This document shows, piece by piece, positions 33,619-44,960 of a DNA stretch of 64,000 nt (position 1 is its first letter; each line of letters begins with the position of its first letter). The notes below the pieces were generated by a model, which saw only the letters and a list, made by a program, of their open reading frames with translations, searched no databases and had not been told where the DNA came from. Origin of the DNA: Acanthococcus lagerstroemiae (taxonomy: Eukaryota > Arthropoda > Insecta > Hemiptera > Eriococcidae); assembly GCA_031841125.1 (NCBI GenBank), contig CM063108.1, positions 50,366,122 to 50,430,121 on the forward strand. Direction: 5' to 3'. Made by a program: the position numbers and the translations under genes.

Positions 33619-34697
33619 ATCTTCTCATATGCGTACACGTCTACGTCGCATTGATTACAATAAGTTGTATTAAATGTGTACATGGAGGAAACATCTCAAC
33701 TTTTGATATTAATTTATTCGACAAATACGTACTCTATGGAAAAATGGGTTAAGACCATTTTTTGTGTATTTTTCCATTCTCTATCACATTTGTTTGAACT
33801 TTTTTTCCCTTCTAAACTCAAATTTTAGCGAGATTTAAGAGAAAGACTGTTTCACGCCCCCCATTTTGCCCCCTAGAGGACGACGCCGACACCAAATTCG
33901 TTGGGACTTTTAGTATGTTGTTCAGGACACTTAATGAGACCAATGTACCATGTTTCAGCTTTATGATTTTTTTTCCTAGTAAGAACCTAATTTATGTGGA
34001 CTATATAGATCTGACTTAGGAATTCAGGATGAATCTTGGCTACATCTGGATGATTCTGGCAATGACCTACTGCTTTGAGTGGGTGCAACCGTCCTGTACG
34101 TCATTGGCGGCAAGTACCTCTCGTTTACAGCTGTCCACGAATTCCTGGAAACTCACGATCCGCCAAATTTTCACGCCCAGCCAACGAGTTAAAACAACCC
34201 ACACAAACTGAAAACGAAGAAGACTGCGCCCGATCCCAGGCTGCCAAATGCACACACCATTCAACAAGCACGCAATCACGTAAATACGAAAGACGCTGTC
34301 CCGAAAAAGCAAAAAAAAACAATCGTTTAAGAAATTATTAAAAACTCGCGCAACGGATAATTACCCACGTCATTTAACTTCGAGAGACCCGAATGAAAAG
34401 AAAATACTTTTCTACACCGAATATAACGCCGTTCGCGGTTATAAAAATCTCATAAATTAATTTGTTAAACGAGCTTTTCATCTTCTCCTATTTCGCTGGC
34501 TTCACAGTTCACACCGCCCCCGCCTCCTCGCTGTCGTTAACGGGCTCAATTAAAAAATATAATACCTAAATCCGTTTAGAATATAAGAAATTGCGTGCCG
34601 ATGTCTAACCCCGGCCGTGTACACTCGTTAATTTGCCGTCCACACGTCCGTTCCGAAGCTAAAACGAGTAAGAAGGTGCACGCCCAAACCGTGTTAC
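33619..34697. other. No recognisable gene
   Basis: AT-rich; overlapping short frames on both strands at 34029-34341. Nothing supported. Confidence 0.4.
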
Positions 34698-34797
34698 CTG
34701 TTAACGCGTACCCGGAGTCGCAGGTGCCGCGGTACCACGCCGACCACAGTCCGCAGATCCGCGAGCCCTGCACCTTCGGCTCGGTTCCTTTGGACGA
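34698..34797 (-). CDS. Candidate spliced exon of a Cys-containing protein
   Basis: On the minus strand a GC-rich open stretch of exactly 100 bases is bounded by a pyrimidine-rich acceptor (CCGCTTTTGCAG) and a donor (AACAG before GTAACA). It reads SKGTEPKVQGSRICGLWSAW, then YRGTCDSGYALTG, with two cysteines spaced as in small secreted proteins. No other exon is identified nearby and the plus strand is also open here, with its own GTAAGT at 34836. It is the best candidate for a host exon in the window, but is unproven. Confidence 0.3.
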
Positions 34798-35690
34798 CTG
34801 CAAAAGCGGATGGGATGAAACTGTAACGAGTATGTAAGTATCATACAAGAAACGTGTGCAACTGGACTGGGTGAATTTGTAATTCCGAAACATTTTCCGG
34901 AAGTAAAATCATGTTATACCTGGTTTAGAAACTCACATTATAACAGCCTTCCTAATACGTCTACTGGAGGCTCCGGGTAAATGTACAGCGTCAGCTGGAC
35001 GGCATACACCGTCAGCGATAACGATCGCGAGACCGTTTTCGAGTCCATACGGAGGACGACGACTCCGATCCGGCTCGGCTTCGACTTTGAGCTCAACCTC
35101 TGCGACAAACGCGTGCCCACGCCTAGTTTATCGCGACAGCAAGAAGCCCGAATTGCCATGCCCAGTCCCATTAGATTCGAAAAGTAACCAATATTTGTAT
35201 CACGATCGTATCGAAGACGCGATCATCAGCACAGCAGTTGTGAAACACGATGACAAATCAAACCCCGAGCATTTGGGTCGGTCAGCTGGATATTATTTGG
35301 ATTCGGTAATATATAAATCAACGGGGGAAATGGGAGACGGCGATGGTTTCCGGATACCCGCTGTGCTGTATCGTACGAACCCATAAGCTGACTTTTGATT
35401 AACACGCCAGAGTTGCACCAACTTGTATGCCAGACGTGTGATATAATTTCACTAAAATTATAAAATTTGACGAGTTAGCCGGTCTGCCGGTGCACACGGT
35501 AATTACACGTATAAATGAGCACGAATAGCAATAATAATTGTTTTCCGACCGCGCTGATTAATGCCGCAATTACACGTGGGCAATTCACTAGACGGTACCG
35601 AAGCGGAGCGTGAAATGCCGCCACACATTATTAAGTCCAGCATATTCCAGCTCCCCTTCGGCACGGAAAATTCGACTACATAAGCAATAC
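34798..35690. other. Open frames without a recognised product
   Basis: A plus-strand frame stays open for about 140 codons to 35386 and a minus-strand frame covers 35171-34938. Both are GC-rich in part, but neither shows a known domain. These may be exons of the same unidentified gene as 34698-34797 or chance. Confidence 0.2.
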
Positions 35691-35695
35691 ATCAC

Positions 35696-35730
35696 TATAA
35701 AAGAGGCCGGACTGGGATATCTCGGCAGTT
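35696..35730 (+). promoter_or_regulatory. Candidate core promoter (TATAAAAG plus GCAGTTG initiator)
   Basis: TATAAAAG at 35696-35703 and CGGCAGTTG with A at 35727 give a 31-base spacing, standard for arthropod TATA/Inr promoters. The presumed transcript runs only about 80 bases before the Harbinger insertion at 35809; the flank resumes at 40479. Confidence 0.4.
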
Positions 35731-36208
35731 GAACAGAGTCCTTCCAACAACGGTCAATTGGCAGGCTGTGGAGGCGCCTCAAAAACCTTTCAGTCCTCGA
35801 GCGCATTACACCCGTATTCAAGAACGTTTCTTAAGTCATTGCTTGAAATTAAGTAGAACTTGACATAAGCACTACTTAGGTGAAATTGGTATTCAAGAAC
35901 GTTTCTTAACATTAAGAATTACTTAAATTCCTATTCATGAACAGTACTTAAGAATCAAATCGTGAGACGCGAAATTCGGTGTTGCCAAACCTTGTATGTG
36001 ATTTCCAACCAATCACGTTCATGTTTGATAAAAAATCATATTTCCATCCTGAAAAGCCGAAATCCAGGTTCCAGCTTCCAGGTACATGTGTGACCGCATG
36101 GCTCATTTACTCATATGAATTTCAATTCAAGTTAACAAAGTACCTGTAAACCTGGCGTTGTAATTAATTTAGTAGTTATTTAACACGCGGATTAACTGAA
36201 CTGTTGCA

Positions 36209-37520
36209 ATGGAGAAGAAACATGAGGATACGTAAGTTAATTTGAAATCTTAATACCAAAACATGTACACTGTATGCATTTGGAGAAATGCGCGCTATTG
36301 AATCGCGGAATTATCTTTACAGAAAACGAGTCAATTTCTCGAAGGACAAGACTGATTACTTGGTGTCATTACTGCAGAATGAGCCGGTTATTCACGACCC
36401 AAAAACAGACGGCAAAATGGTGGGATTGAAGAAGTCAGCTTGGGTACGAATTGTGACCAGGTTCAATAAATGGCCTCTTCGCAAAGTGGTAAGATTTCAG
36501 TAAATGTTCTCTTAATAGTATTCTGAAAAGAAGACAACTGTATACAGAAATTTAAATGCATTTGCACGTATTCTCTGTTTCTAGGATCGAACTGAGAAAC
36601 AGCTTCAAAAATTGTGGGCAAATACTAAAAATAAATTCAAACAAGAATTGGCGACTCGAAAAAGAGAAATAATGAAGACTGGAGGCGGTGTTATTTCTCT
36701 TTCAATGACGGAAAATCCAGATATGGAACTTGTCATGCAACAAGTGGATAACGAGTTTTGTTTTGCAATTGATAGCGATACTGTGGCGATTCAAAAACGA
36801 ATGAATAAGGATACATCAACTTCGCTATCATGTAACTCTGAGTCGTCTGATAGTCATAATATGGACACATCAAGAATGAATAACTCTGTCCTAGACACGA
36901 GTGAAGCTTGCATCGAGGTTGTTGGTGTAAATGAACTTACAACAACTCCAGTGATCACTATGACTTCCCTCTCAGAGGAAGAGGAGGGGGAGCGGATAAT
37001 GTTTGGCAATGTAAGTCCTTTTAATACCAATATTGCAATTACGCTCCGCACAACTTTCAAATGTTTCATAAAATAGCGCCGCACTCGCTGTTCTTCTCCG
37101 TTTGCATTGCTGCTTATCTATATTGAAACGTTTCATGCGGAGTAAAACGGCAATTTTACACTATCATTGTTTGTCATTGGTGTTACTGAGTTGGATGTTA
37201 TGTTGGCGTACATTATTCTTTTATTAAATTTTCAGAATGAGCAAGCGACTCCGAACGATATTTTTCATGCAGCTAAAACTCGGAAAAGAACTCGTAATTC
37301 AGTAGCTGAAGAAGTGTGCGACACTAGAGTAAAATATATACAAAAAATGGATGCATTAGAGACAAAAAAATCGGAACAACATCTCAAATTAGCTGAAGAA
37401 GAAAGCGAGTTGAAGAAAGAGGCATTGCGCTGTAAAATAGCAGCTTACAAAGCAAAAGAAAGTTATTATGAACAGAAAAAATTGAAGTTGTGCAAGTCAT
37501 TAAAACAATTTTGTGTGTAA
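36209..37520 (+). CDS. Harbinger Myb/SANT-like DNA-binding protein, four exons, intact
   Basis: Exons 36209-36231, 36323-36488, 36585-37010 and 37236-37520 join with consistent phase into 299 codons plus stop. Donors are GTAAGT, GTAAGA and GTAAGT; acceptors end in TTACAG, TTCTAG and TTTCAG. The N-terminal trihelix-like domain (KRVNFSKDKTDYLVSLLQNE; KKSAWVRIVTRFN; RTEKQLQKLWANTKNKFKQE; KTGGG) is the Myb/SANT-like type. The middle is acidic and Ser/Thr-rich, and the C-terminus is a Lys/Glu-rich helix likely to form a coiled coil. In Harbinger elements this protein binds the transposon ends and brings the transposase to the nucleus. AATAAA at 37643 is a suitable poly(A) signal. Confidence 0.88.
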
Positions 37521-37752
37521 ACCCATCCTGTTAGTCTTTCATAGTTCCTATAATACTGAATCTAATCAAATAGTATTGCCTACTTCCTTTAAATTTTATA
37601 AAACTTAACTGATAAGTATGTTATTATTTTTATCTTTTTTTCAATAAATTTTTCCTAATGATATGGTTCTCTTTCAGTACTTGAAAAGAGGCTATGGTCG
37701 TGTAGGCCAATGACATCAATAAAAATAAATATGAGTGGAAGATGACTAATCT

Positions 37753-37975
37753 CCAAATACGAATCGTAATATTGGTATCTCATTTTCTCAATTCTAATTT
37801 ATTCAAGTAGAGATAATAATTTATTTGATACGTGTGGATCAAAAAACACACATGTATACTTAGGTTACGAATTTCCAAATACGGATCGTAATATTGGTAT
37901 CTCGTTTTCTCAATTCTAATTTATTCAAGTAGCATTAGTAATTTATTTGATACATGTCGATCTAAAATTACACAT
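37753..37975 (+). repeat. Two-copy tandem repeat, period 122 bp
   Basis: CCAAATACGAATCGTAATAT at 37753 recurs at 37875 and similarity continues for about 100 bases with roughly 10% differences. It lies between the two Harbinger genes. Confidence 0.85.
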
Positions 37976-38592
37976 TCGGTGAAATATAATATTGTGTGTA
38001 ATTCCATTTATGCCTACAATTTCTACAAATGCTGTACAGGAAAACGAGAATGATTAGGCCTATTGAAAGTAGAATTCATGACAGTATATCGTCGTACTAG
38101 ATGCAATACCACACAACCTCAAAAAAGTTACTTTTACAGCATAAGCAAAAAACTGATAAGGACTGCCGTAAATGTCTTAAGGAATTGCGAACAAAAAATA
38201 GGTGATTTTCTTGAGAAAGGTAAATTTGTGACATCCAGGAATTTCACCATTTGATTGGCCGTTTCGTAAGTCCATGAGAAAAGTTCAACACCTATAAATC
38301 GCTATTTTGTGAGTGACCTGGTATTATCGTATCTAGAACGAAGATATTTTACATCAAAAATTTGAGAATATACTGTCTATTCAACGTAACTGGCTGAAGT
38401 ACATGGAAGTTATTACAAATCAAAAGAATTATTTCGTGCACATAATACAATGGAGTGTGAAGGTATATGTACGAAAATGAAAACATGGAGAGAGTAGGAA
38501 GTCTGGAATGAAAAAGTAGCCTAATTAAACTTGCTGAAATATGATACAATCGAAGCTATATTAAGTATAATTAACAAAAATTAAAATGAGGC

Positions 38593-40085
38593 CTAATTGA
38601 AATGTGTATTAGCAAAATTATTTCGTATTATACTCCCGAGATTCGCATTTGCCACCACCACATCCACTGCTGGTTGATTTTCGTTGAGCGGCTCATTCAC
38701 CCCTTCTAAATCATCTCGAACCTGTTGGACAATAAATTTATCTGTAGTTTAAACAAATATCTTCAAAATGATACCAGTCTCAAGTATGATAAAGATTGAA
38801 CAAACCTCAAGGGCAATATTGTGCAAAATAGCTGTTGCTGTTATAATATTTAATATGGTTGGAAGCTCAACCCCTAGCCCTTTCTGCAAACAAGGAAACC
38901 TTCTCTTCCATACACCAAATAACCTGATGATGTGTAAGAAAACGCATGTAGTAAAGTATAAGCCCTAAAAAAAAAAAATAATAAGTATTTAACTTTGTTA
39001 ATAATCGTACGTTTCTACTTTATTTCGAGTGCGAATTTGGGCTGTATTGTATCGGGTTTGAGCTCCAGGCGCCGGGTTCAAGAACGGGGTGAACAAATAC
39101 CGCAACTGTGGATAGCCACTATCGCCCAGTAATATTCCTGCAACAATTCGAAGAAAAATAAAAATAGTTTACCATAACCTATACTTGTAAAATTGATGAG
39201 CTTTATTTAAAATGGTGGAGTATATACCTCGTAACTCGTCGTTTTCAAATTTCATCTTCAATGCACTATTATTGAAGATGCGGCTGTCGTGCACTCGTCC
39301 TGGCCAACGATTGAGGAGATCGAGGATTTTTTGGTCCGGTCCGCCCACAACCTGAACATTGATGGAGTACCAGCCTTTACGATTCCGGAAGAGCTCGCCT
39401 TGATCGCGACTGGGGCACTGGATACGGATGTGCGTACCATCAATGCACCCAATTACTCCCGGAAATCGTGCAATTTGGTAAAACTTTCGCTGTAACTCCA
39501 TCAAGTCCGAAAATTGAATAAATGCGCCAACATGTTCCGCCAGATATCTGCTGATATTTCTTACAAGCCGAGAAACTGTAGGCTGCGAAACACCGTGCAG
39601 ATCAGATGAAACAGTCTGTTGGACAGATTTTTTTTAAAAATTAGTTCAGTTGTTTAAACAAGTTTTGATTAGAATATTAAATTACGAGTATATTTGAAAA
39701 AATTACTTGGAAACAGCCGGTCGCATAAAACCGTAGGACAGTCAAGACCTGCAGAACTGGAGGAAGTGGCATACCCCGGTTGTTCGTCTTCTGCAAATTG
39801 GGTAGTACGAGTGGCAAAACTCGATTTGTTACGATTTCCTTTCGAAATCTGTGAAATTGTTTTATTTTTAAATGCTAGGACCCATTTTCCATAAGTAGGA
39901 ATAATTAATTTTAAATTATACTCATTTTTTTCTACTTACCTATAACGTTGATGGAATTCCACATCGCTGAAGATTTCCATTGGGTTCTCGCGATCTGGAA
40001 TTATTCGAAAATGAACTTCTCGGAGTTCATTTTCGAGTTCGTCGTCGCTGTCATATGTTGCATTTAAAATGTTGAGCGCATTCAT
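38593..40085 (-). CDS. Harbinger DDE transposase (HARBI1-like), six exons, intact
   Basis: Exons on the minus strand: 40085-39940, 39848-39707, 39615-39228, 39137-39011, 38923-38806 and 38721-38593. Every intron is GT-AG and phases agree, giving 349 codons plus stop, the length usual for HARBI1-type proteins. An HTH-like segment lies in exon 3 (DLHGVSQPTVSRLVRNISRY). The DDE domain shows all three acidic residues: D155 (VIGCIDGTHIRIQ), D231 (ILLGDSGYPQLRY) and E267 (RTRNKVE), plus the family signatures WYSINVQ and WPGRVHDSRIF. The C-terminal LPTILNIITATAILHNIAL segment is typical. It cuts and pastes the element with the Myb-like partner. No disabling change is visible. Confidence 0.92.
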
Positions 40086-40689
40086 CTTTAAAACACGGAG
40101 GTAGAAAAGTAGAAGAGAATTCTAATAAAATTTGTACAACAGTGAAATGAACACGAAACACGATAGAAAATTCGAAAAGAATAAATTCTAATGAAATTTC
40201 TACAACAACACGAGGCAAGACGGAAAAATCGAAAAGGAACCACAACAGTGATAAGGTGATAACGAGGCACGTCGATGAGAACTTAAGAAACATTTTTGAA
40301 TACGGATAGTCGTTTAAGTCGAAAATCTCGACTTCAGCCTCCAAACTTGGAGACTTAAGTTTTCCTACGAAATCATTGCTTAAAACTAGTTAAGTAGCGT
40401 TCTTGAATAAAAAATCAGTTCTTAAGCATCGCTTAAGTCCAAGTATAACTTAAGAAACGTTCTTGAATACGGGTGTTAGCCCCCTTTCAGCGTTGAAACA
40501 TTCCCGTCTAAAGAGGTCTCGCAGATACAGAGGTGTTTATCTATTCGCATCGCATGGGAGCCAAAACTTACTTAGGCTGTCCCGTGATGACTGAGACTGC
40601 GCGTCGAATAGAAATACGAGTACAACGCCACCTATTGATTAACCACTCCAGTAAGGTGGATACATAATGGATACATAACTCATTGACTA

Positions 40690-41330
40690 TCCACTGCATA
40701 AATTTGAACATTGTATAGGAAATATTCCTCTTCTTGGGTGATACCTTGCCGTGGTGAGGAGGCTTAAACGTGAAAAGAAAACAAAATACAAGACTCTCTG
40801 AGGTTATATATCGTTAAAATCGCAACCAAAAGCACCTAGGAGAAGGTAAACTCTGACAGGTAAACCCTGTTGAAAGCAATGAAAAACTACAACAGTTTCT
40901 CTTTCCAGGAAATTCAGCTTTTTCAAATATTAATTACTGATGATGGCGTTCCAACAGGTAAATAATTCTTCTGGACGTAAAAAGCTTTCCATTCGGATGT
41001 CCGGGAGGGAGCTACTTGGGCGAGCATCATCATCGGAAAGTTTTAAGAAGAAAGCCGCAATGCAAATAGGAACCTGGAAAGTAAGAAGCTTGAATGGAGT
41101 CGGAAGATCAGAGAATCTTTGAAGAGGCTTAACCTAAGAATAGTTGGAATAAGTGAAGTAAGGTGGAAAGAGGAGAATGATTTTTGGTCAGGAGACTTTA
41201 GGATGATAAACATAAAGGGAATAAAAGGAGACAACCTTTATATTATCAGCAGATCATATTGCCGTCTTATTCTTAGGAATCAAAGTAACCTGAATGATTT
41301 TCATATTAGTGTCCATGCTGGAGTGTGAGT
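40690..41330 (+). pseudogene. 5' fragment of a second RTE-type retrotransposon
   Basis: TACCTTGCCGTGGTGAGGAG at about 40743 is a leader motif common to arthropod RTE-type elements. The frame from 40940 ends IGTWKVRSLNGVGRSENL and, after a frameshift near 41118, continues KRLNLRIVGISEVRWKEEND with FWSGDFRMI. This is the endonuclease N-terminus with the Asn-to-Lys-like change at TWKVR (normally TWNVR) and the conserved Glu of SEVRW. It breaks off at about 41330 without the remaining endonuclease or RT. Confidence 0.75.
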
Positions 41331-41431
41331 GAACTTGGTAGTATTCTGTTTTTAGGGAACTCCACTGAAGATGGCATGACAGCCGAAAGTGCTACGGACA
41401 ACAGAAACAAAAAAATGTTCTACTCTAAATA

Positions 41432-42895
41432 ATGTCTTTTCTCGGCGAGAATTCTGGAAATCTAGCTGTTGTGAAGTATCCGAAAATTCCAACTCCTGAA
41501 TTTGATGGCGATATTCGTAAATTTCCTGAGTTCAAGGCTTTGTTTACCAACATGATACATGCCGATGTAACCATACCTCCAATCAAGAAGTGATGGTACC
41601 TGAAGGATGCTTTGAAGAAAGGAAGTGCAGCAATTCTAGTTCGCGATGTTGGTCTCAGCGATTATACATACCAGGAAACCTGGAACCGGTTGTTAGACAG
41701 GTATGACAACAAAACAGCTATTTTCTCTACCCATTTAAGTGATTTATATTCGGTGCCGAAAATTAAGAATGAGACGCAGCTTAGGACCTTTTTAACACGT
41801 TTTCATTTGTAAATCGTCTATAGCTGCATCAAGCGCATTATTATCGTTTTTCACGTATTCCCCTGAAAGTGCTTATCACCTTTTCGAGCTCGTTTCTGGT
41901 CCCACCTGCGTTACTAGTTCGTTCTGTACATGTATATAGGTTTTTTGATTTGTAATTTAATGTCTTATTAAAACCATTCGCTTGAACCGTCGATCGGCAT
42001 TTTTTTAATGCAAACAGACCTTATTAAACGTTTTTGAGACTACTATTAGCGGATTAAGGGTCTGTGATGTTGGCGTCAGTAGCTGGTCAGTGATCTTATC
42101 ATTCCTATCAACATCCAAGTCAGATGATAAAACATGTCGTGAGTGGGAGAACATACCATCACTGATAATGCTAATTACCCTTCCTATGAATCAGTGAGCA
42201 AGTTCCTGAATATTCGTGCTGTAAATTGTGAAGCTAGGCGCATAGAATGTGACACCAGCCAACCTAAAGAGAAGAATGACTTCAAGCATTCTTCATTCAG
42301 TGTTGTATCAAAACCTAGTAATGCATCCAAAGCTTGTGTGGCATGCAGTTCGAGTCATTTGCTGATTGACTGTAAGGTGTTCCTAGCAAAATCACCTATT
42401 GAGAGGTTCGAATTGATTAAAGCCAATAAGTTGTACTTTAACTGCTTTGGTGCGCAACATATCACGTCAAATTGCCCAAAGGAGAAGTTTTGTAAAATAT
42501 GCAGTAAGAAACATCATTCCCTTCTGCACCGTCTTGATGCTGTGAAACCAAACCCATGTACTACTACTAGTAAACAGACAACTGTACCCGATGCTCCTTC
42601 TACGTCTGTACCTGCAACCACCAATACTGCTCCTGCCCTACCTACCAATACTGCGAGTTATGCTTGCCAAGGCCAGCTTGGTCGGAATACGTTGTGGTTA
42701 CGTTGTGGTTACCCTCCGCACTTGTCAAGTTCCGAGCTGGAAACACTACTGGGGGTTGCACGAATTCTCTTGGACATTTGTTCGCAGCCTACCCTTGTTT
42801 CTCGTGCATTTGTGAAGGGTAATAGGTTACCTGTATATGAAGCGCCTTCTGTTAAGGTCTTCATCCGTTCGAAGCTAATCAGTCACGTTCGTTGA
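41432..42895 (+). pseudogene. BEL/Pao retrotransposon Gag-protease fragment
   Basis: The ATG at 41432 opens a frame with one TGA at 41591 and a stop at 41810. It reads YPKIPTPEFDGDIRKFPEFK and, after the TGA, LKDALKKGSAAILVRDVGLS and YQETWNRLLDRYDN, the pattern of the DUF1759/Pao Gag domain. After about 330 bases of poorly coding sequence and a frameshift near 42150, the frame to 42895 carries zinc-knuckle-like Cys/His motifs (YFNCFGAQHITSNCPKEKFC; CSKKHHSLLH) and then the start of the protease, where LLDTGSQ is changed to LLDICSQPTLVSRAF. RT, RNase H, integrase and LTRs are not seen. It is defective. Confidence 0.8.
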
Positions 42896-43781
42896 CACTG
42901 ATTTCAAGAGTCAGTTCCTTTGAAGTTGATATTGAAGCAGAGATTGTTCCCCCGGAGATGATCTCACATAATGTGCAAAATGCATCATGTAGGTCAATAT
43001 ACTCGAAGTTGACCAAATAGATTATTGCGTTAACTGGCACACACCACGATACATAATAAATGGTATGCTGTCCTAGGGGGGAAGCAAAGGGAGAAACACG
43101 CGCCGCGGTCGCGAAGAAAGGTGAGGACCTGAGGACGTCCGGTCGTACCTTATATATCCTGCGTTACACGCGATATTACAATCCCCACGACGATAATGTA
43201 ATGTAGTATGAATAATGGATAAACTCGCGGATAAATAGAGTTAAATTTGGCTTATTACAATACCGAAGGGATACGGCGGTTATAATGGATGGCGGCAGAG
43301 CGGTGTAAATTTTCGACAATACGACGCAACACGGAAGATGATCAGCCGAGGGATTTGTGGCCGAATCGTTATACACTCTCACAGGGTAATAACGTGCTCT
43401 CACGTATACATTTTAAAATTGGACGCATTGCAGGTCCCGATGGTCGCAGTTAGCGTCATAATCAGCGAAATTGAACGAGAGTTTAAAAAATGGGTGCACG
43501 AGGTGCACTTACCGTTCGAACTTCAAGGCGAATGTTGACATGCACAAGCGGGCAGCACGAGCAGTAGGAGATCTGGAAGCACAAAAAAATACAATTTTTG
43601 TGTAATTCAACTGAACATTTTTTTCAGGAATATTATACATCGATCTCAGAAACCAAAGAAGCTCATAATTCATAATAACACCTAAACTGGTAAGTAAATA
43701 GAACCGCTGTGACAATGACGGATCTCGGTTTTAGCAGTGGGATACTTGTAAGGTGGGCCGAATACAAATTAATCCAAATAG
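42896..43781. other. No recognisable gene
   Basis: GC-mixed sequence after the Pao fragment; it may hold decayed element sequence, but no LTR pair or motif is visible. Confidence 0.4.
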
Positions 43782-43990
43782 GCCTCAAAACACGCAGCCG
43801 CAACGTGATACTCACCAAGATTTGTTCCCACTATCTCATCATCACTCGTTTTGAATCATTCATCTATAGAACTGTTTTAAGATTTTTTGATGGCCTCAAA
43901 ACTCGCAGCCGCAAGGTGACAACCACCAATGTTTTCACACCATCTTAAAACTCCTTTTGAATCATTCACTCGTTCAAACTGCGTTCAAGA
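43782..43990 (+). repeat. Two-copy imperfect direct repeat, period about 111 bp
   Basis: GGCCTCAAAACACGCAGCCG at about 43782 recurs as GGCCTCAAAACTCGCAGCCG at about 43893. Both are followed by CTCGTTTTGAATCATTCA-like sequence. Confidence 0.75.
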
Positions 43991-44229
43991 TTTCTTGAAG
44001 TACCACTTAGTTACGTGAAGTACTTCTTATTTCCATTGAAGCGTTTTCGGCTGTTACGCAATGATCAGTGTTACCTCAAGTAGTGGACACAAGAAGTGAT
44101 AACAACAGCTTTAAACGTACTGATGGAAATGTAACTTATTCAAATGAACAAGTTGTGCTTTACTTACGAGGAAATATCATGCAGTTTACTTGCATATATA
44201 AAAAAAGGAGTAAATAAAATATTGGTTTT

Positions 44230-44960
44230 AGAACTTCCTTAACGCTCATTAATATACATTGAAGACTCGATAAAACATTAATACATATTTGATAAGATAT
44301 ACTAAACGTCTGTTAAGACATTATTACCGAGTCAGACTACTTCAAAACGTCTTCCGAATTCTCACGACCCATACAAACTTGGTCAATACGTGCCACGCAT
44401 TCTACTATTTGTAACGCTGATGGGACTCATTAAGACTTGCTAAACCACCTTAAGGTTCATCTAGAATTGTCTAAACTCGATGAGACTAGTAAAGACTCTT
44501 CTAAGATTCATTAGGATTCGTTAAGATTAGATACAGACTTCTGTAACTGTATTACGACTCATTCAAACTGTTCTAATTACTGAAAGATTTACTCAACATC
44601 GCCATGGTTCGACGAGCACTTTACTGATAGATTTTTTTTCAACTTTGTAATACTCATATTCTCGAATTCAGTAACTGTCAATAAGACTTGTTCTAAATTC
44701 AATCTATGATTCTGTCAACTATCACGACTCATGACTATCTTGAGACTAAAAATATAGTTAAGATCACACTCGGGTGCAAGACTTTCCCGGGTAAAAAACT
44801 GCCTCCTTGCCGTCCCATTCCCAATTCTGCAACCAATGGTTGAAACTGCGGCAAGACTCCTCAAGAATCATCAAGACCGTCGGTTGTTAAAATTGTGCAA
44901 AGACTGTTTCAAAATTTATCGAGACGGACCCAAGCCAGGTTAAAGCTACGTTGAAGATTT
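44230..44960 (+). repeat. Degenerate AAGACT-rich array, block 1
   Basis: Motifs of the type TAAGACT, AAGACTC, GACTCATTAAGACT and TCTAAGATTC recur roughly every 15-25 bases with heavy divergence. The same style of sequence returns at 57280-57860 and 58690-59140. No clean unit can be drawn; it looks like an old, diverged minisatellite. Confidence 0.45.

Larger units (their letters stand above)
35809..40475. mobile_element. Complete PIF/Harbinger DNA transposon, 4667 bp
   Basis: The ends are perfect 28-bp inverted repeats (35809-35836 and 40448-40475, beginning CACCCGTATTCAAGAACGTT), flanked by the target duplication TTA (35806-35808 and 40476-40478), as expected of PIF/Harbinger. Subterminal copies of TTCAAGAACGTTTCTTAA and CTTAAGT-type motifs follow on both sides. 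Inside are two convergent genes: a Myb-like DNA-binding protein (+) and a DDE transposase (-). Both can be spliced into uninterrupted frames with GT-AG introns. This is the standard two-gene layout of autonomous Harbinger elements. Confidence 0.95.
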
